From contig NC_079875.1 of the NCBI RefSeq assembly GCF_029227915.1, forward strand, positions 15,437,001 through 15,501,000: a stretch of DNA of 64,000 nucleotides, in the 5' to 3' direction. The stretch comes from Hydractinia symbiolongicarpus (taxonomy: Eukaryota; Cnidaria; Hydrozoa; Anthoathecata; Hydractiniidae). The notes under the pieces are model-generated. The model made no database searches. It was not told the origin of the DNA and was given only the letters and a program-made list of their open reading frames with translations. Within the stretch, counting starts at the first letter, position 1. Every line of letters starts with the position of its first letter. Of this stretch, positions 1 through 10,448 are shown piece after piece. Both the position numbers and the translations under genes were made by a program.

Positions 1-1990
1 GGAATAAGGGAGGCTATATCAAAACGAAATAAACTATTAAAAACTTTTATTAAAACAACAAACCTAATCCAGAAAACTAAAATCCATAAACAATACAGGC
101 AGTACACCGTATAGTCGAGTTAATTTCAAACAGTAAAAAAAACATTTTACAAGATACTTTGAAATAAATTTAAACAATACCAAAATTATCTGGAAAGGGA
201 TAAATAATATTTTAAACAAAGTAAACAACAAAAATAATAACAACAATATATCTCTTAAGATTAACGATCAACAAATTAATGATCCCCTTCTCATTTCTAA
301 TAGTTTTAATAAACATTTTACAAATATTGCTGATAAAATAAGAAATAAAATACCCCCTACAAATAAACACTTTTCTAACTACCTCAAAAATAGCAACCCT
401 AATTCTTTTTTCTTCTCGCCAGTAGACACTGAAGAAATTGTAAAAGTAATAAAAACCCTGAACATCAGTAAATCAAATGGCCCAAATAGTATCCCATCTA
501 AACTATTGATCAGTCAACAAAATCTCACCTGCATTAACTAATATAATCAACATTTCTTTTCAAACAGGCACATATCCTGACCTTCTTAAAATAGTTAAAG
601 TCCTGTTTTTTTTAAAAAAAGGCTCGCCACTAGATGTAATAATTATAGACCAATATCTTTGCTCTCTAATGTTGATAAAATTTACGAAAAAATTTTTCAG
701 TCGCATCTCATCTCATTTCTTGATAAACATAAAATAATCACTAATAAACAATTTGGCTTCTGAAATAAACACTCAACTAACCATGCCTTAATCAGTCTAA
801 TTGAAAATGTTAGAAAACAACTTGACTCTGGAAATTTTTCTTGTGGAATTTTTATAGACCTTCGAAAATCCTTTGATACCGTTGATCACAACATACTATT
901 GAGTAAAATGCAACACTATGACATTCGTGGACTAGCAAACTCCTGGTTTAAATCTTATCTTACTAACCGAAGACAATTTGTTTTTATTTCTGGGAAAAAC
1001 TCTTTTGAACTAGAAATTTTTCATGGGGTGCCCCAGGGATTGGTCCTTGGACCACTACTCTTCTTGATTTACATTAATGACCTCCTAAACAGAATTTACT
1101 ATAGTGATGTTTTTTACTTTGCAGATGACACCAGTCTAGTGCTCTAGTCCCAGTTTGAAAACCATTAAGAAAAGAGTAAATATTGATCTAAAACTTCTAT
1201 GCCACTGGTTAAATGCAAATAAAATTGCACTTAACGTTGCCAAAAACGAGGTTATTATTTTCAGGCATCCCAATAAGTCAATCAACTATGATGTTAGACT
1301 AAAACTAAATGGCAAAAAACTATCCTTTTCCACTTGTATTAAGTATCTTGGGGTTATTATCGACTCTCACTTAAATTGGTCATTTCATATAAAAAACTCA
1401 GCTACCAAACTTTCCAGAAGTAATAGAGCAATTTCCAAACTCTTTATTTTTTTCTCACGCTTCTTATTCCTCCCAAGTTTGGTGTCTAACCCATAACATC
1501 CATACTGATCGAATCTTTAAACTTCAAAAAATAGCGGTAAGACTCATCAACTTCGCTGACTTTAATCAACCCTCTAAACCTCTACTAAAGCAACGTAACC
1601 TTCTTGATATTTTTGATACCACCAAAATCTGTAATGTAACTCTAGTTCACCAAATCCTAAACAAAACCTCTCCACCTGATATAAATAGTCTTTTCAGTCT
1701 AGCGTTTCGCCCGGATACTTACAATACCACAGGATCTTCTATTAAACTTTAAGACAAACCCCTTGTTCGAACTTTTTCTTTTGGTACCGATTCTACTTTA
1801 TTATCAATGGAACTTTTTTCAATCTCTTTTCCCTAGACAAGACCTTTCTTCACTATCAATATCTAGAATAAAATCACTCTGCAAAAATTCCCTCCTCAAT
1901 AAATATTTCTAACTAACTTAGTCCCTTTTTTACTTTTTGCAAACGGATAAATAACCCGGTCACAGTGTATAGTTAATTTTCTTAAAGAAA
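1..1990 (+). mobile_element. Decayed CR1/Jockey-like LINE (reverse transcriptase part)
   Basis: Remnant of a non-LTR retrotransposon that begins before the window. Translation in shifting frames gives the usual order of a LINE reverse transcriptase: a region before the RT around 186-560, RT fingers around 620-780 (PISLLSNVDKIYEKIF-like), the palm motif GIFIDLRKSFDTVDHN around 846-892, GVPQGLVLGPLLFLIYINDL at about 1,026-1,085, and catalytic FADD near 1,118-1,130. A C-terminal tail (RIFKLQKIAVRLIN-like) follows at about 1,508-1,720. The reading frame is broken by several stops and frameshifts (for example near 540, 610, 762, 1,147 and 1,490), so it is dead. AADD/FADD with GVPQG and LxxYINDL is typical of CR1/Jockey lineages; the exact clade is not resolved. 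The 3' end near 1,990 is placed by loss of similarity and an A/T-rich tail. Confidence 0.8.
899..1496 (+). pseudogene. LINE reverse transcriptase palm and thumb fragment
   Basis: Best preserved part of the decayed LINE, in two open segments. 899-1,147 carries the PQG motif and FADD catalytic box and ends in a stop just after the box. 1,155-1,496 continues with thumb-like sequence (KTIKKRVNIDLKLLCHWLNA, KYLGVIIDSHLNW). The stop between them shows loss of function. In a working element these residues copy element RNA into DNA at a nicked target. Family assignment is from motif recognition only. Confidence 0.75.
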
Positions 1991-3594
1991 ATAAACAAAG
2001 AATTTATATTTATTTATTTAAAATGAAAATCCTAAATATATAATGGTGGCCATCTCCTTAGATTAGTTTTTAACTAGTGTGATGGTTTCCAGCTTGTTGT
2101 TTTTTTCTTTTTAGCAATTTATCTAGCTAAAGTTCCTTTTCATTATAACATTTTGTTTTTTGTAATTAGTTATTTTCTCAGCAAATAAACTCTTACTTAC
2201 TTTCAGACGAATGTTCTCGTGATGTAATACCAAAGAAAAAGCATGTTGAATAAAGTTTAAAACATCTTTTTAAAAGGGGAAAGAGAAATCAAAAATGTCT
2301 AGAATTAATGCAAAAAACATATAGCAAATCTGCCAACACATCATCGCGTTCAACGTTGTTTCAATTTCGCATGCATCGTTAAAACGTTTCACAAAATTTT
2401 TTTTTTATTGGGTTTCATTATAAGACTAGCTTTCCTGCAACTACAGAAAGAATTTATTTTATTTATTTATCACATTTATTTTTAGACATACGTCGGGATG
2501 GATTTATAAATATCAAATTAATTTGAAAACTCTCTTTGGAAAAAAGTTGGTTTGTGTCAAGAAAAGAAAAGTTGTAAATGTTATGTTAAAGTAACTATTT
2601 TTATGATAAAAATTTACAAAAACTTTACAAAGAGAAGAAAAGAAAAAACTATCTAGATTATCTTGTTCTTCTTCAGAGTTCATTTATTGCCTCCTTGCAT
2701 TTTCTCCATGTTTCTTCTTCCTCCCTAGAACTCATAGTGTTAATTTGAAACACGTCCTCTCTTATTTTTTCCAACTTGGCTGGGTTGAGTGGTTTTTTTC
2801 CATTTGCACCACTTCAGTTGCTGTCTATTCTTTCCTCTTCTGAGAAAATAGCAACTGCCAGGTTCTTCGTAAAATTCTTTATATATTGTGACCTATACGA
2901 ATTTTATGTATTTCAGCAAAGGACAGCTCGTTTCTTCCTTCGTTTGGTGTGACTTACTCACTTCCTCCCATCTGCATAATGGAAACGGGCAAACTCTTTT
3001 AGATGTTAAAAAAATCTTCTGTTGCACCAGTCGGTTCTACAGACATCAACAATGACTCGAATAGTGCTGGCGTGCTAAAAGTGTTTTTTGGAGTCAGCTT
3101 CATAGTAAATTTTTTTGGTGGAGAAGCGTAGACAACCTTATTCGGATCAAGAATTGCCAATTTTCCAATGAAAAGTATGCGCGAAGAAAAAGCTAAAAGT
3201 ATGCTTCGTTAAAGTCGATAAAAGCTTAAACAAACTAATTACTTACGAAATACTTCTTTTTTGAAAAGAAAAAAAATTAAATTATACTGATTATCGAAAT
3301 TGTGGAGCTCGCAAAAATGATTGTGGGATACACGATTCTTTGTGGCTGAAGATAATATTATTAACGTGGTTGCCAGGATAGTATGTTTGAATGTTGTTAT
3401 ACAGGTTGTTTTTGTTATAAGAAACTTGGTGAAGGGCCTAGTTCTAAAAGTTTCTACTTGTAGGCTAAAATTCCATATTTTTAGTTTCAAAAGTTTCCTA
3501 GTAAAAAAAGGGTTTCTTATATCAAATAAATAGCTAGCTACTTCTAAAAGTTTCTTTAATTTTTAGATTAGTTGGTTTCAAAAGGAATTGTGTA
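1991..3594. other. AT-rich intergenic stretch, no gene seen
   Basis: No reading frame with recognisable domains, no consistent exon chain and no RNA gene. Two overlapping ORFs on opposite strands around 3,239-3,533 are low-complexity shadows of each other. The stretch lies between the decayed LINE and the Penelope-like element. Confidence 0.5.
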
Positions 3595-4058
3595 TGTAAT
3601 GTAAAAAAATTAGCAAAGGCGCTATTCTCGTGGTAATCCCTTACATGTTTCCGTTTTTTCAACATGTGACTTTGTGGTTATCATATGTTCGGTTTTTTGT
3701 TAATAATCCAATAACATTGGTGATATTGGTGTTAAGTTGTAGATACTAGCTAAATTGCGAGATCGTTAGTTGATTACTACCGTTATCAGAATTTTCAGCC
3801 CCGTCCGGGTATGGACTAATCAATAATTCCTCGTGGTAGCGGGCCATGCTTTAGCAAGCATTCTCTATTAGCTAGGAGTATCAAATGTTGTAAAGTAGGT
3901 AAATGTTACTCACCATTTCCGTTGCTAGCGTCAAATTCGCTTGAACTAAAGAGATCGTTAGTCTGCATGATGAAAATTTGTTTGATTCAATAAAAAAACG
4001 TTATTTTGAATAGTGTTGCTACGTTCTTGTTTCTGTTGTAAGAGGTCGTTTTATGGCC
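3595..4058 (-). repeat. Left inverted terminal repeat of the Penelope-like element
   Basis: Reverse complement of 6,234-6,698. Aligned by eye, the two copies differ at only a handful of positions (for example a few substitutions and a short A-run length difference near the outer end). The outer end begins TGTAATGTAAAAAAATTAGC and the inner end is GAGGTCGTTTTATGGCC, directly abutting the truncated RT. Confidence 0.88.
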
Positions 4059-5288
4059 AAAAATTCATAAGGATGGCATTCCAGGACGACCAATAGTTTC
4101 AGCCGTTAACTCTATAACTGAAAATATCTCAGAATTTTTAAATCTTTGCCTGCAACCTCTCTTACCAAAATTAAAATCCTATGTAAAGGACACCAAACAT
4201 CTAATACAACGGTTACAAACCATACCGGCTCAAAATGAACACGTTTTACTTGTATCAGCAGACGTATCCTCACTTTACACCAATATCCCTCATCAAGAAG
4301 GAGTTGATGCGTGTATTCATTTCATTAGAAAATACAGAAACACACTGCCTTCATTCACACCCAATGAACATGTAATACGAACGTTGTTTTCGTTTATACT
4401 GGAAAATAACTATTTCATGTTCCTAAATGAAATATATCTGCAGTTACTTGGCACAGCCATGGGTACGAAGGTGGCACCACCATACGCATCATTATTCCTG
4501 GGTCTTTTTGAGCAGGTGTTTATTTTCGATAAGTTTCCAAATTTAATCACTATATTTCTTCGTTTCCTAGACGACATATTCTTCATATGGGAACACAGTG
4601 AAGAAGAACTACACAAATTTTTCATATATCTAAATTCAATAACCCTACAATAAAATTCACCTATGAATATTCAACAGAGGAAATTAGTTTTTTGGATACG
4701 ACTATCTATTTAGATAAACGCTCGAGGAAACTCAAAACCAAATTATCTATAAAACCAACTGACAGCAGAGCACTATTACATTTTACGTCGTATCACCCTC
4801 ACCATACCAAAAGGGGTATAATTTATTCGCAAGCACTCCGCTATCGCATGATAACAAGTCAAGATAGCATTTTAAAATGTGAGCTCGATGAACTTAAAAG
4901 TATTTTGCTGACCAGAGGATACAAAGGACGGCTTGTTGATGAAATATTCGGGAAAATCGCCAAATTAAAGCAATCAGACGTACTTTCTAACTCTACGCAC
5001 AAGTTTAATAAAAAACGAATACATTTCAGAACCGCTGACAATAGTGGTGATGCTGACAGGGACCAAAACAAAGACAAACACATTCTACCTTTTATTTTAC
5101 CTTACCACGAAAAATTTACAACGCTTAAACGAATACTACACAAGTATTGGTTTATAATTGAGAGCGACCCTGCTCTGCGACTCGTTTTTCCAACCAAACC
5201 ATTCTTGACTTTCACCAAGCATAAAAATATACAGGAATATTTAATCAGAGCAAAGATGAGATCTGCTGACCACTGCCTTTCAATATAA
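4056..5288 (+). pseudogene. Penelope-type reverse transcriptase, truncated and frameshifted
   Basis: Two joined segments. The first (about 4,056-4,651) contains PKIHK, DVSSLYTNIP, GTAMGTKVAPPYA and the catalytic FLDDIF. It is interrupted near 4,640, where NSITLQ-stop replaces the expected read-through into PTIKFTYEYSTEEISFLDT in the +1 frame. The second (to 5,288) carries the SFLDTTIY motif, the KPTDSRALLHFTSYHP block and the GYKGRLVDEIF thumb-like region. It ends at a stop after a segment that, in canonical family members, leads into the linker and GIY-YIG endonuclease. No endonuclease is seen downstream. The N-terminal third is missing because the copy starts at the left repeat. Confidence 0.8.
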
Positions 5289-6233
5289 TTTTTATAATTT
5301 TTATGTTTATTCGATTTGTATAACATTCAGTTTATTAATATCATAATAAAATTGTTACACCCAAAACAGTTTTTTGATATTTTAGCAAAATACTGCATGC
5401 TAGCGTTTTGCCATTTTATTTGTTAGTCTGATATCCAAATATATATCATAGCCTGTGGAATGGGTTGTAAAATTAATTTACAAACTAATTAATACACACA
5501 AAACCAAGTAATTTATGACCAAAAACTTAATAACAAACTTACATACGCGTGAAAATGAACATAATACGTGCATGTGTATATATAATATTTGATAACTGTG
5601 TAAGCAGAGATAACTGGGTGCAGAAGTTAGCTGCTACAACCTTGGTACTACCTTACTGTGAAACGATACGAAGAAAAAATCTCGTTTCCATAACAACATG
5701 ACAAAATCTTCCATCTGCACTCACATTCGGTTTGACTAAAAAACTCTCAATTCTATGACAACTACACTCATCCACTTTAAATAAATCAATCAATAAATTA
5801 CACAATTACGACCCATAAAAGGGTTCCTGAAAATACAACTTTAACACTGAACCATATGGCTAGAATTTAACTTTTCATACAAGGCTGATATAGATTACAA
5901 ATAAATATTCGTAGCACTGGAAACGAGGTTGGATGTAATGATGAAATACTGATAATAACGACTTATACTATCTTAACAACACAGAAAACCTGTGTAATAA
6001 GTGATAGGCATATAATCTGGATTCAAGAAAGCATACACGAATGATAGAAACCTGGGCACTATCTTGCCTTGAAACGCTTTGAAGATAAAATTGTGTTTAT
6101 AAATCTGTGCGCACATTCAGTTTAAACATCGGTTTCTATGACAACTACAAGACTGAACAATAAAAAATAAAAAATAAATAAATAAAAACGACCCTCAAAC
6201 GGCCCTACCGAAGCAATATATAAGACTGAGAAT
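5289..6233. other. Non-coding 3' part of the Penelope-like element
   Basis: AT-rich sequence between the RT stop and the right repeat. No GIY-YIG motif, no ORF and no RNA gene are visible. It could be the 3' UTR of the element or a decayed endonuclease region. Confidence 0.45.
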
Positions 6234-6698
6234 GGCCATAAAACGACCTCTTACAACAGAAACAAGAACGTAGCAACACTATTCAAAATAACGTTTTTTT
6301 ATTAAATCAAATAAATTTTCATCATGCAGACTAATGATCTCTTCAGTTCAAGCGAATTTGACGCTAGCAACGGAAATGGTGAGTAAAATTTACCTACTTT
6401 ACAACATTTGATACTCCTAGCTAATAGAGAATGCTTGCTAAAGCATGGCCCGCTACCACGAGGAATTATTGATTAGTCCATACCCGGACGGGGCTGAAAA
6501 TTCTGATGACGGTAGTAATCAACTGATGATCTCGCAATTTAGCTAGTATCTACAACTTAACACCAATATCACCAATGTTATTGGATTATTAACAAAAAAC
6601 CGAACATATGATAACCACAAAGTCATATGTTCAAAAAACGGAAACATGTAAGGGATTACCACGAGAATAGCGCCTTTGCTAATTTTTTTTACATTACA
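6234..6698 (+). repeat. Right terminal repeat of the Penelope-like element, with possible first exon
   Basis: Copy in the sense orientation relative to the RT. It contains an ATG at 6,324 opening a short frame (MQTNDLFSSSEFDASNGN) that runs into a good splice donor GTGAGT at 6,379, so it may be the element's leader exon. Further in, 6,453-6,515 folds into nested stems (see findings). Outer end ATTACA at 6,693-6,698. Confidence 0.8.
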
Positions 6699-7360
6699 AA
6701 CACAGCAGCACAAAATATAAACAATACAACTCAAGGAGAATTAAAAACATAACCCTAGTTCACCAAAACCAGGTCCACTCCATTAAATGTAAGAATTAGT
6801 AAAAGTTTCCTAATTTTTTTAAGATTTTACATGTATATAGGTTTCTTATAAACATGTTTTTTATAAAAAATGTGTACATAAAGACCACAACTTTATTGTG
6901 GTTCATGTGCAAAACTGGCACATCTTTAGCTAGCTAGTTCATTGTTGCTGTCAATGAGTCAGTGAAGTGACTCTTCACTGACTCATTGCCAACAATTGAA
7001 TGAGTGTGTCACCACACTGCACCCATCACATGCAGAATCACTTCTAATTTGGAGACATAATCTTTTCCTTGTTTATTCTTTAAAGCAACTCTCATTTTTA
7101 AAAAGAAATATTTGGTAAATAAAAATTTTCCAAATTTTATGGCATATTATACATTACACAACGAAAAATCACAAAACTCAATTCATGACAAACCAAAACA
7201 CATCGAAATCCGCCTATCCCGCGGTCGTTCCTTTCGTCTGCCATTTTGATTTAAGAAAAACAAATCAAAATAGTAAGAAGGGTAACCCCGGGTTTCCAAA
7301 ACTACCGACCTCATATCCATCCAGTGCTCTTATCTCCTTCTATGCTTGTTGCTTGATTTT
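6699..7360. other. Intergenic stretch with a strong hairpin
   Basis: No gene seen. Contains a 16-bp perfect hairpin (6,952-6,967 pairing with 6,973-6,988) and otherwise AT-rich sequence. The short ORF 7,185-7,385 has no recognisable features and overlaps repeat sequence. Confidence 0.5.
6952..6988. repeat. Perfect 16-bp inverted repeat
   Basis: CAATGAGTCAGTGAAG, five-base loop TGACT, then its exact reverse complement. The pairing resumes imperfectly outside (ATTGTTG at 6,941 with CAACAAT at about 6,991), so the whole palindrome spans about 6,941-6,997. It may be the core of an old foldback element. Confidence 0.8.
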
Positions 7361-7446
7361 AAAGCCGCTGCTAGCGCTTACTTGATAGCTTTCTTCGCCG
7401 CCAACCTCGATATTAAAAGAACAAGAACTCCTGGGGACGAGGTTGC
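7361..7446. repeat. Foldback mini-element copy (GGGGACGAGGTTG family)
   Basis: Contains CAACCTCG near 7,402 and CCTGGGGACGAGGTTG at 7,430-7,445 in opposite orientation. The internal segment AAAGCCGCTGCTAGCGCTTA at about 7,361 recurs in the copy near 9,500, showing they belong to one family. No protein is encoded. Confidence 0.5.
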
Positions 7447-7899
7447 AGAAAATAATGAGGAGGGAAATTTTTTTAGGTGTGTGTACCATTTGTAAAACAT
7501 CATCATACAGCTAACCACCAAGTGGGCTAAAAATTTTAACACTTTAGTGCACACCTTGCTTAGGACATTGTGTATATCGTTTCCTTGAAGATAAAATTAG
7601 CACTTTCGCTCTCGCAAAATGTAATAAAGTAAGACCCACAATCTCCTTTTGCAAATTAATTCACGTCATCTCTTTTACAACGAATAAAATATATATGTAT
7701 GTTAAAAATATATATTTTTTAAAATCAATTTAATGTGGACTTCCGATAGACCGCAAGCATTAACCTACATATAAATTATTGGAAATGATTTGTGAAGAAC
7801 AGGTTGCCTTTCTACGGAAGACTTTTACAGCAAACTCAACATGAAAAATACAAACGAAGACTATGAACGCCGTCGCCGTGTCAGAAAGAGAAAAAAGTT

Positions 7900-7914
7900 C
7901 TGGGGACGAGGTTG
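7900..7914 (+). repeat. Solitary CTGGGGACGAGGTTG terminus
   Basis: Exact family terminus without an obvious partner within 120 bp upstream; probably a one-ended remnant. Confidence 0.5.
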
Positions 7915-8781
7915 GACTATATTCTTACACGTCCTTTTAAACTTTTTTTTACCAAAATAAAAAAGATTTAGTAAAAACCTTAAAACACAACGAAAAATTT
8001 AGGTTCGTTTAGTGGCGTTATAAAAAACGAGATGGGAAAGTTCATTCTCTGGCACTCTAAAAGGTGAATTTTTGAATCTCCTTTAACCCAACCATGGCAA
8101 ATCGTCCTATTTTACTAAAATAATAAGGCCGTTCCACTTTTATTTGTCAAAAATACTTCAATCGTTATCTCTATATCTCTATATTAATAATACCAGTATG
8201 TTCGGAATGGTTGTGTAGCAGAAAACAGAAACACGATATGATATATAAAAGACTGTAACCCATGGATTTAACAATAAGCAATCGACTAGTATTATTATAT
8301 AACTGACTATTGCATAACCCTGCTCTCACTCATACTCCCATTTTTGCGCATAGATCTAAAACTTAACCATGTATGTAGATAATTGTTTGATAAAAAATGA
8401 CGTAAAATGTTTAGCAGAGAATCCCAGATGCATTATGATATGAACGGATGTACACCAGCTAAAAATCATGTTGATGAAATCGTACTTCTATGCGATGGTA
8501 GCGAACTAATAAAATGAAAGGGTGGATTTTGGTCATTTAATTCACTGGGCTCCAGATGTAGCCAGCCAGATACAAGTGCGAAGGACTTAACAGTGTTTTT
8601 GTTCAGTTTTCTTCTCCAAGATCTCAAGATCAGAAAACTGACGATACCCTTTATAAGCTCTTTGATATTCAGCATCGTCCTTTAAGCAAATTGACGAACT
8701 TGAAATAGCGTATCTTTAGTTATTTTTAAATAATGAACTTATGTGTAATTATGAGAAAATCATCAATTTGCATTACAGCTC

Positions 8782-8867
8782 CAAACTCGTCCCCTGGGCC
8801 TTTTTTTGTTTATTACATTTGGGCAGAACCTAATCATGTTAATTTGGAAGCCTTGGGGACGAGGTTG
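8782..8867. repeat. Foldback mini-element copy, ~86 bp
   Basis: CAAACTCGTCCCCTGGG at 8,782-8,798 faces CCTTGGGGACGAGGTTG at 8,851-8,867 as an imperfect inverted repeat. Both ends match the family terminus with few changes. The short ORF across it (8,733-8,930) is not a gene. Confidence 0.6.
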
Positions 8868-8999
8868 TCAAAACTGACAAGTGGGTGTGGAAATCCTTGC
8901 ATTCAAACGCTGTATTATGAGTGGAGTTAACTGGGTGGTTTTATTGATGGTTCACTCAAGGCTAGTCGCATTGGAACACTTACATAGGATGCCTGAAAT

Positions 9000-9465
9000 T
9001 TTTGAAAAGCTTGCGACGTGCGTGTACGCCGAAGGCGAAAGTTGAAGATGGGGGCTGTGCCGATGTATGTAATGTTTTACCCTTGTTGACTGGTGTTTTA
9101 AACTTTTTGATTCAAAGGAAGACAGTGAAAACGAGGATGTGCAATGTGTGACCCGAAAGACACGGGATTGGAAGAGGAGACTGTGCCAATGTAAACAACC
9201 GGGGACAATCTATCTTGTTTAATTCTGTGTGTCTTAGTGACATACCGTTTTTTAAACTCGAAAAGAAATTTTTTTATCCTAAGCGTTTTTATAATTTAAG
9301 TAAAATTTTAGCTGGGTAAAATTTAAAAAAATATTTTCGAAAGCTTGATTCCAGTAACTTTTATTGCGATGCTAAAAACTATCATTATAGTGAAATACAT
9401 TTTAAGAAATCGTCAATTAGTATTTAACAGTCAAAAATAAAGGTTGAGGGTATATAACACTGCTT
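9000..9465. other. Intergenic, with a diverged direct duplication
   Basis: No gene seen. Two segments, around 9,025-9,075 and 9,150-9,200, resemble each other (GAAGATGGGGGCTGTGCCGATGT against GAAGAGGAGACTGTGCCAATGT, each shortened here by one end base in comparison) and look like an old direct duplication or two related repeat ends. Confidence 0.35.
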
Positions 9466-9467
9466 CC

Positions 9468-9562
9468 CATCCTCGTCCCCAGGGTTTGCTGTGTATGTCA
9501 AAGCCGCTAGCGCTTACTTGACGGCTAAACAAGATGTCAAAAGCAACCGGGGACGATGTTGA
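9468..9562. repeat. Foldback mini-element copy, ~95 bp
   Basis: CATCCTCGTCCCCAGGG at 9,468 faces CAACCGGGGACGATGTTG ending at about 9,561. The interior shares AAAGCCGCTAGCGCTTACTT with the copy at 7,361. Confidence 0.6.
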
Positions 9563-9655
9563 GTTTTTTCTTAAATCAGTTTGTTGGAGCCGTAAAACTC
9601 CTCATTAGGCCGTGTAAGACTAGAACGTCAAACAAACAGTAGGAAACTATCATCA

Positions 9656-9753
9656 GCAGCAACCTGGTCCCTATGAACTCTTTTAGCTTTTTTAATTTCG
9701 CGCAGTCTTCAATATAGAATAAGCAAAAGGATGTCGTGGGAGCGAGGTTGCAT
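9656..9753. repeat. Foldback mini-element copy, ~98 bp
   Basis: GCAACCTGGTCCCTA at 9,656 faces TGGGAGCGAGGTTGC ending at about 9,753. More diverged than the other copies, but with the same terminus and the same length. Confidence 0.55.
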
Positions 9754-10262
9754 CAGCAGATCTAAATGTATCGAGACATTTTTCAATTTTACAATAGTAA
9801 ATTAGATGAACAGATGTGTAAAATCAATCAAAATCAACAATAAAGTTACTATACACACCTAAATGCCTTTTGTGTCTCGTAAGACAACAGCGAATTTTGG
9901 AAAATAAACCAATTTTTAGTACAAGAAACACAGTAGTGTAAACTCAAAAGTTGAAATCGTCAGAACGATTATTGGTATCGCATGATTAACGAATGAATAT
10001 TCTGTAAGTAAGAAGAAACTAGCACATATCCCGGCTCAAATTATTGCTCGTTGCACATACCTTTGGCACCGTTATTTCGTGCACTCTTAGCACAAAGTAG
10101 CACCATTTTGAAAAATTAAATATAAAAGAATCTAAATATAACCTTAAATCGACTTTTTTTAACGATGACATAAAAAAATTTAAGCATCATCAAAATATCC
10201 ATAACAATCATCAGGACTCCAAGTAAAGTAAAGTTTAACAACATTTCTAATCTCATTCTCAG
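9754..10262. other. Intergenic stretch upstream of the small peptide ORF
   Basis: AT-rich with no recognised gene. It ends in a pyrimidine-rich tract, CTAATCTCATTCTCAG, which reads as a 3' splice site with AG at 10,261-10,262. An unlocated upstream exon or a trans-spliced leader is therefore possible. Confidence 0.4.
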
Positions 10263-10268
10263 GTTAAT

Positions 10269-10448
10269 ATGATTTTCAACAGCACTGCGTTTTTTATAAT
10301 GGTTCTAGCTCAACTTTCACCGCTTCCGTTCAAACACGACGCAGGAAACACAAATAGTTATCTGCTTAAAAGAAATGCCAACGAAGAGTACTGTGAATGG
10401 TTTATCACGAAATGGCAACGTAAAAAGTCTGAAAAGATTCAATTATAG
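10269..10448 (+). CDS. Candidate small secreted peptide precursor (59 residues)
   Basis: Single open frame from ATG at 10,269 to TAG at 10,446. The first ~20 residues (MIFNSTAFFIMVLAQLSPLP) look like a signal peptide: uncharged, hydrophobic core, then small and polar residues. They are followed by a polar stretch, a dibasic site (LLKR, about residues 33-36) and a C-terminal part NANEEYCEWFITKWQRKK with one cysteine and two tryptophans. The frame lies six bases after a good 3' splice signal, and its composition is richer in G+C than the surroundings. A secreted prepropeptide cut at KR is the natural reading, but no homologue is recognised and a chance ORF remains possible. Confidence 0.33.
   Translation: MIFNSTAFFIMVLAQLSPLPFKHDAGNTNSYLLKRNANEEYCEWFITKWQRKKSEKIQL

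Larger units (their letters stand above)
3595..6698 (+). mobile_element. Penelope-like retroelement with inverted terminal copies
   Basis: A ~3.1-kb unit whose outer ~464 bp are near-identical inverted copies (3,595-4,058 and 6,234-6,698) around a reverse transcriptase ORF of Penelope type on the + strand. The RT is recognised from PKIHK..GIPGRPIVSA, DVSSLYTNIP, GTAMGTKVAPPYASLF and FLRFLDDIF. Penelope-like elements are known to carry repeats in direct or inverted orientation, formed during target-primed integration, which fits this layout. The RT begins abruptly at the inner edge of the left copy, so this is a 5'-truncated insertion. One frameshift near 4,640 and lack of a visible GIY-YIG endonuclease indicate it is not autonomous now. 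Confidence 0.8.
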
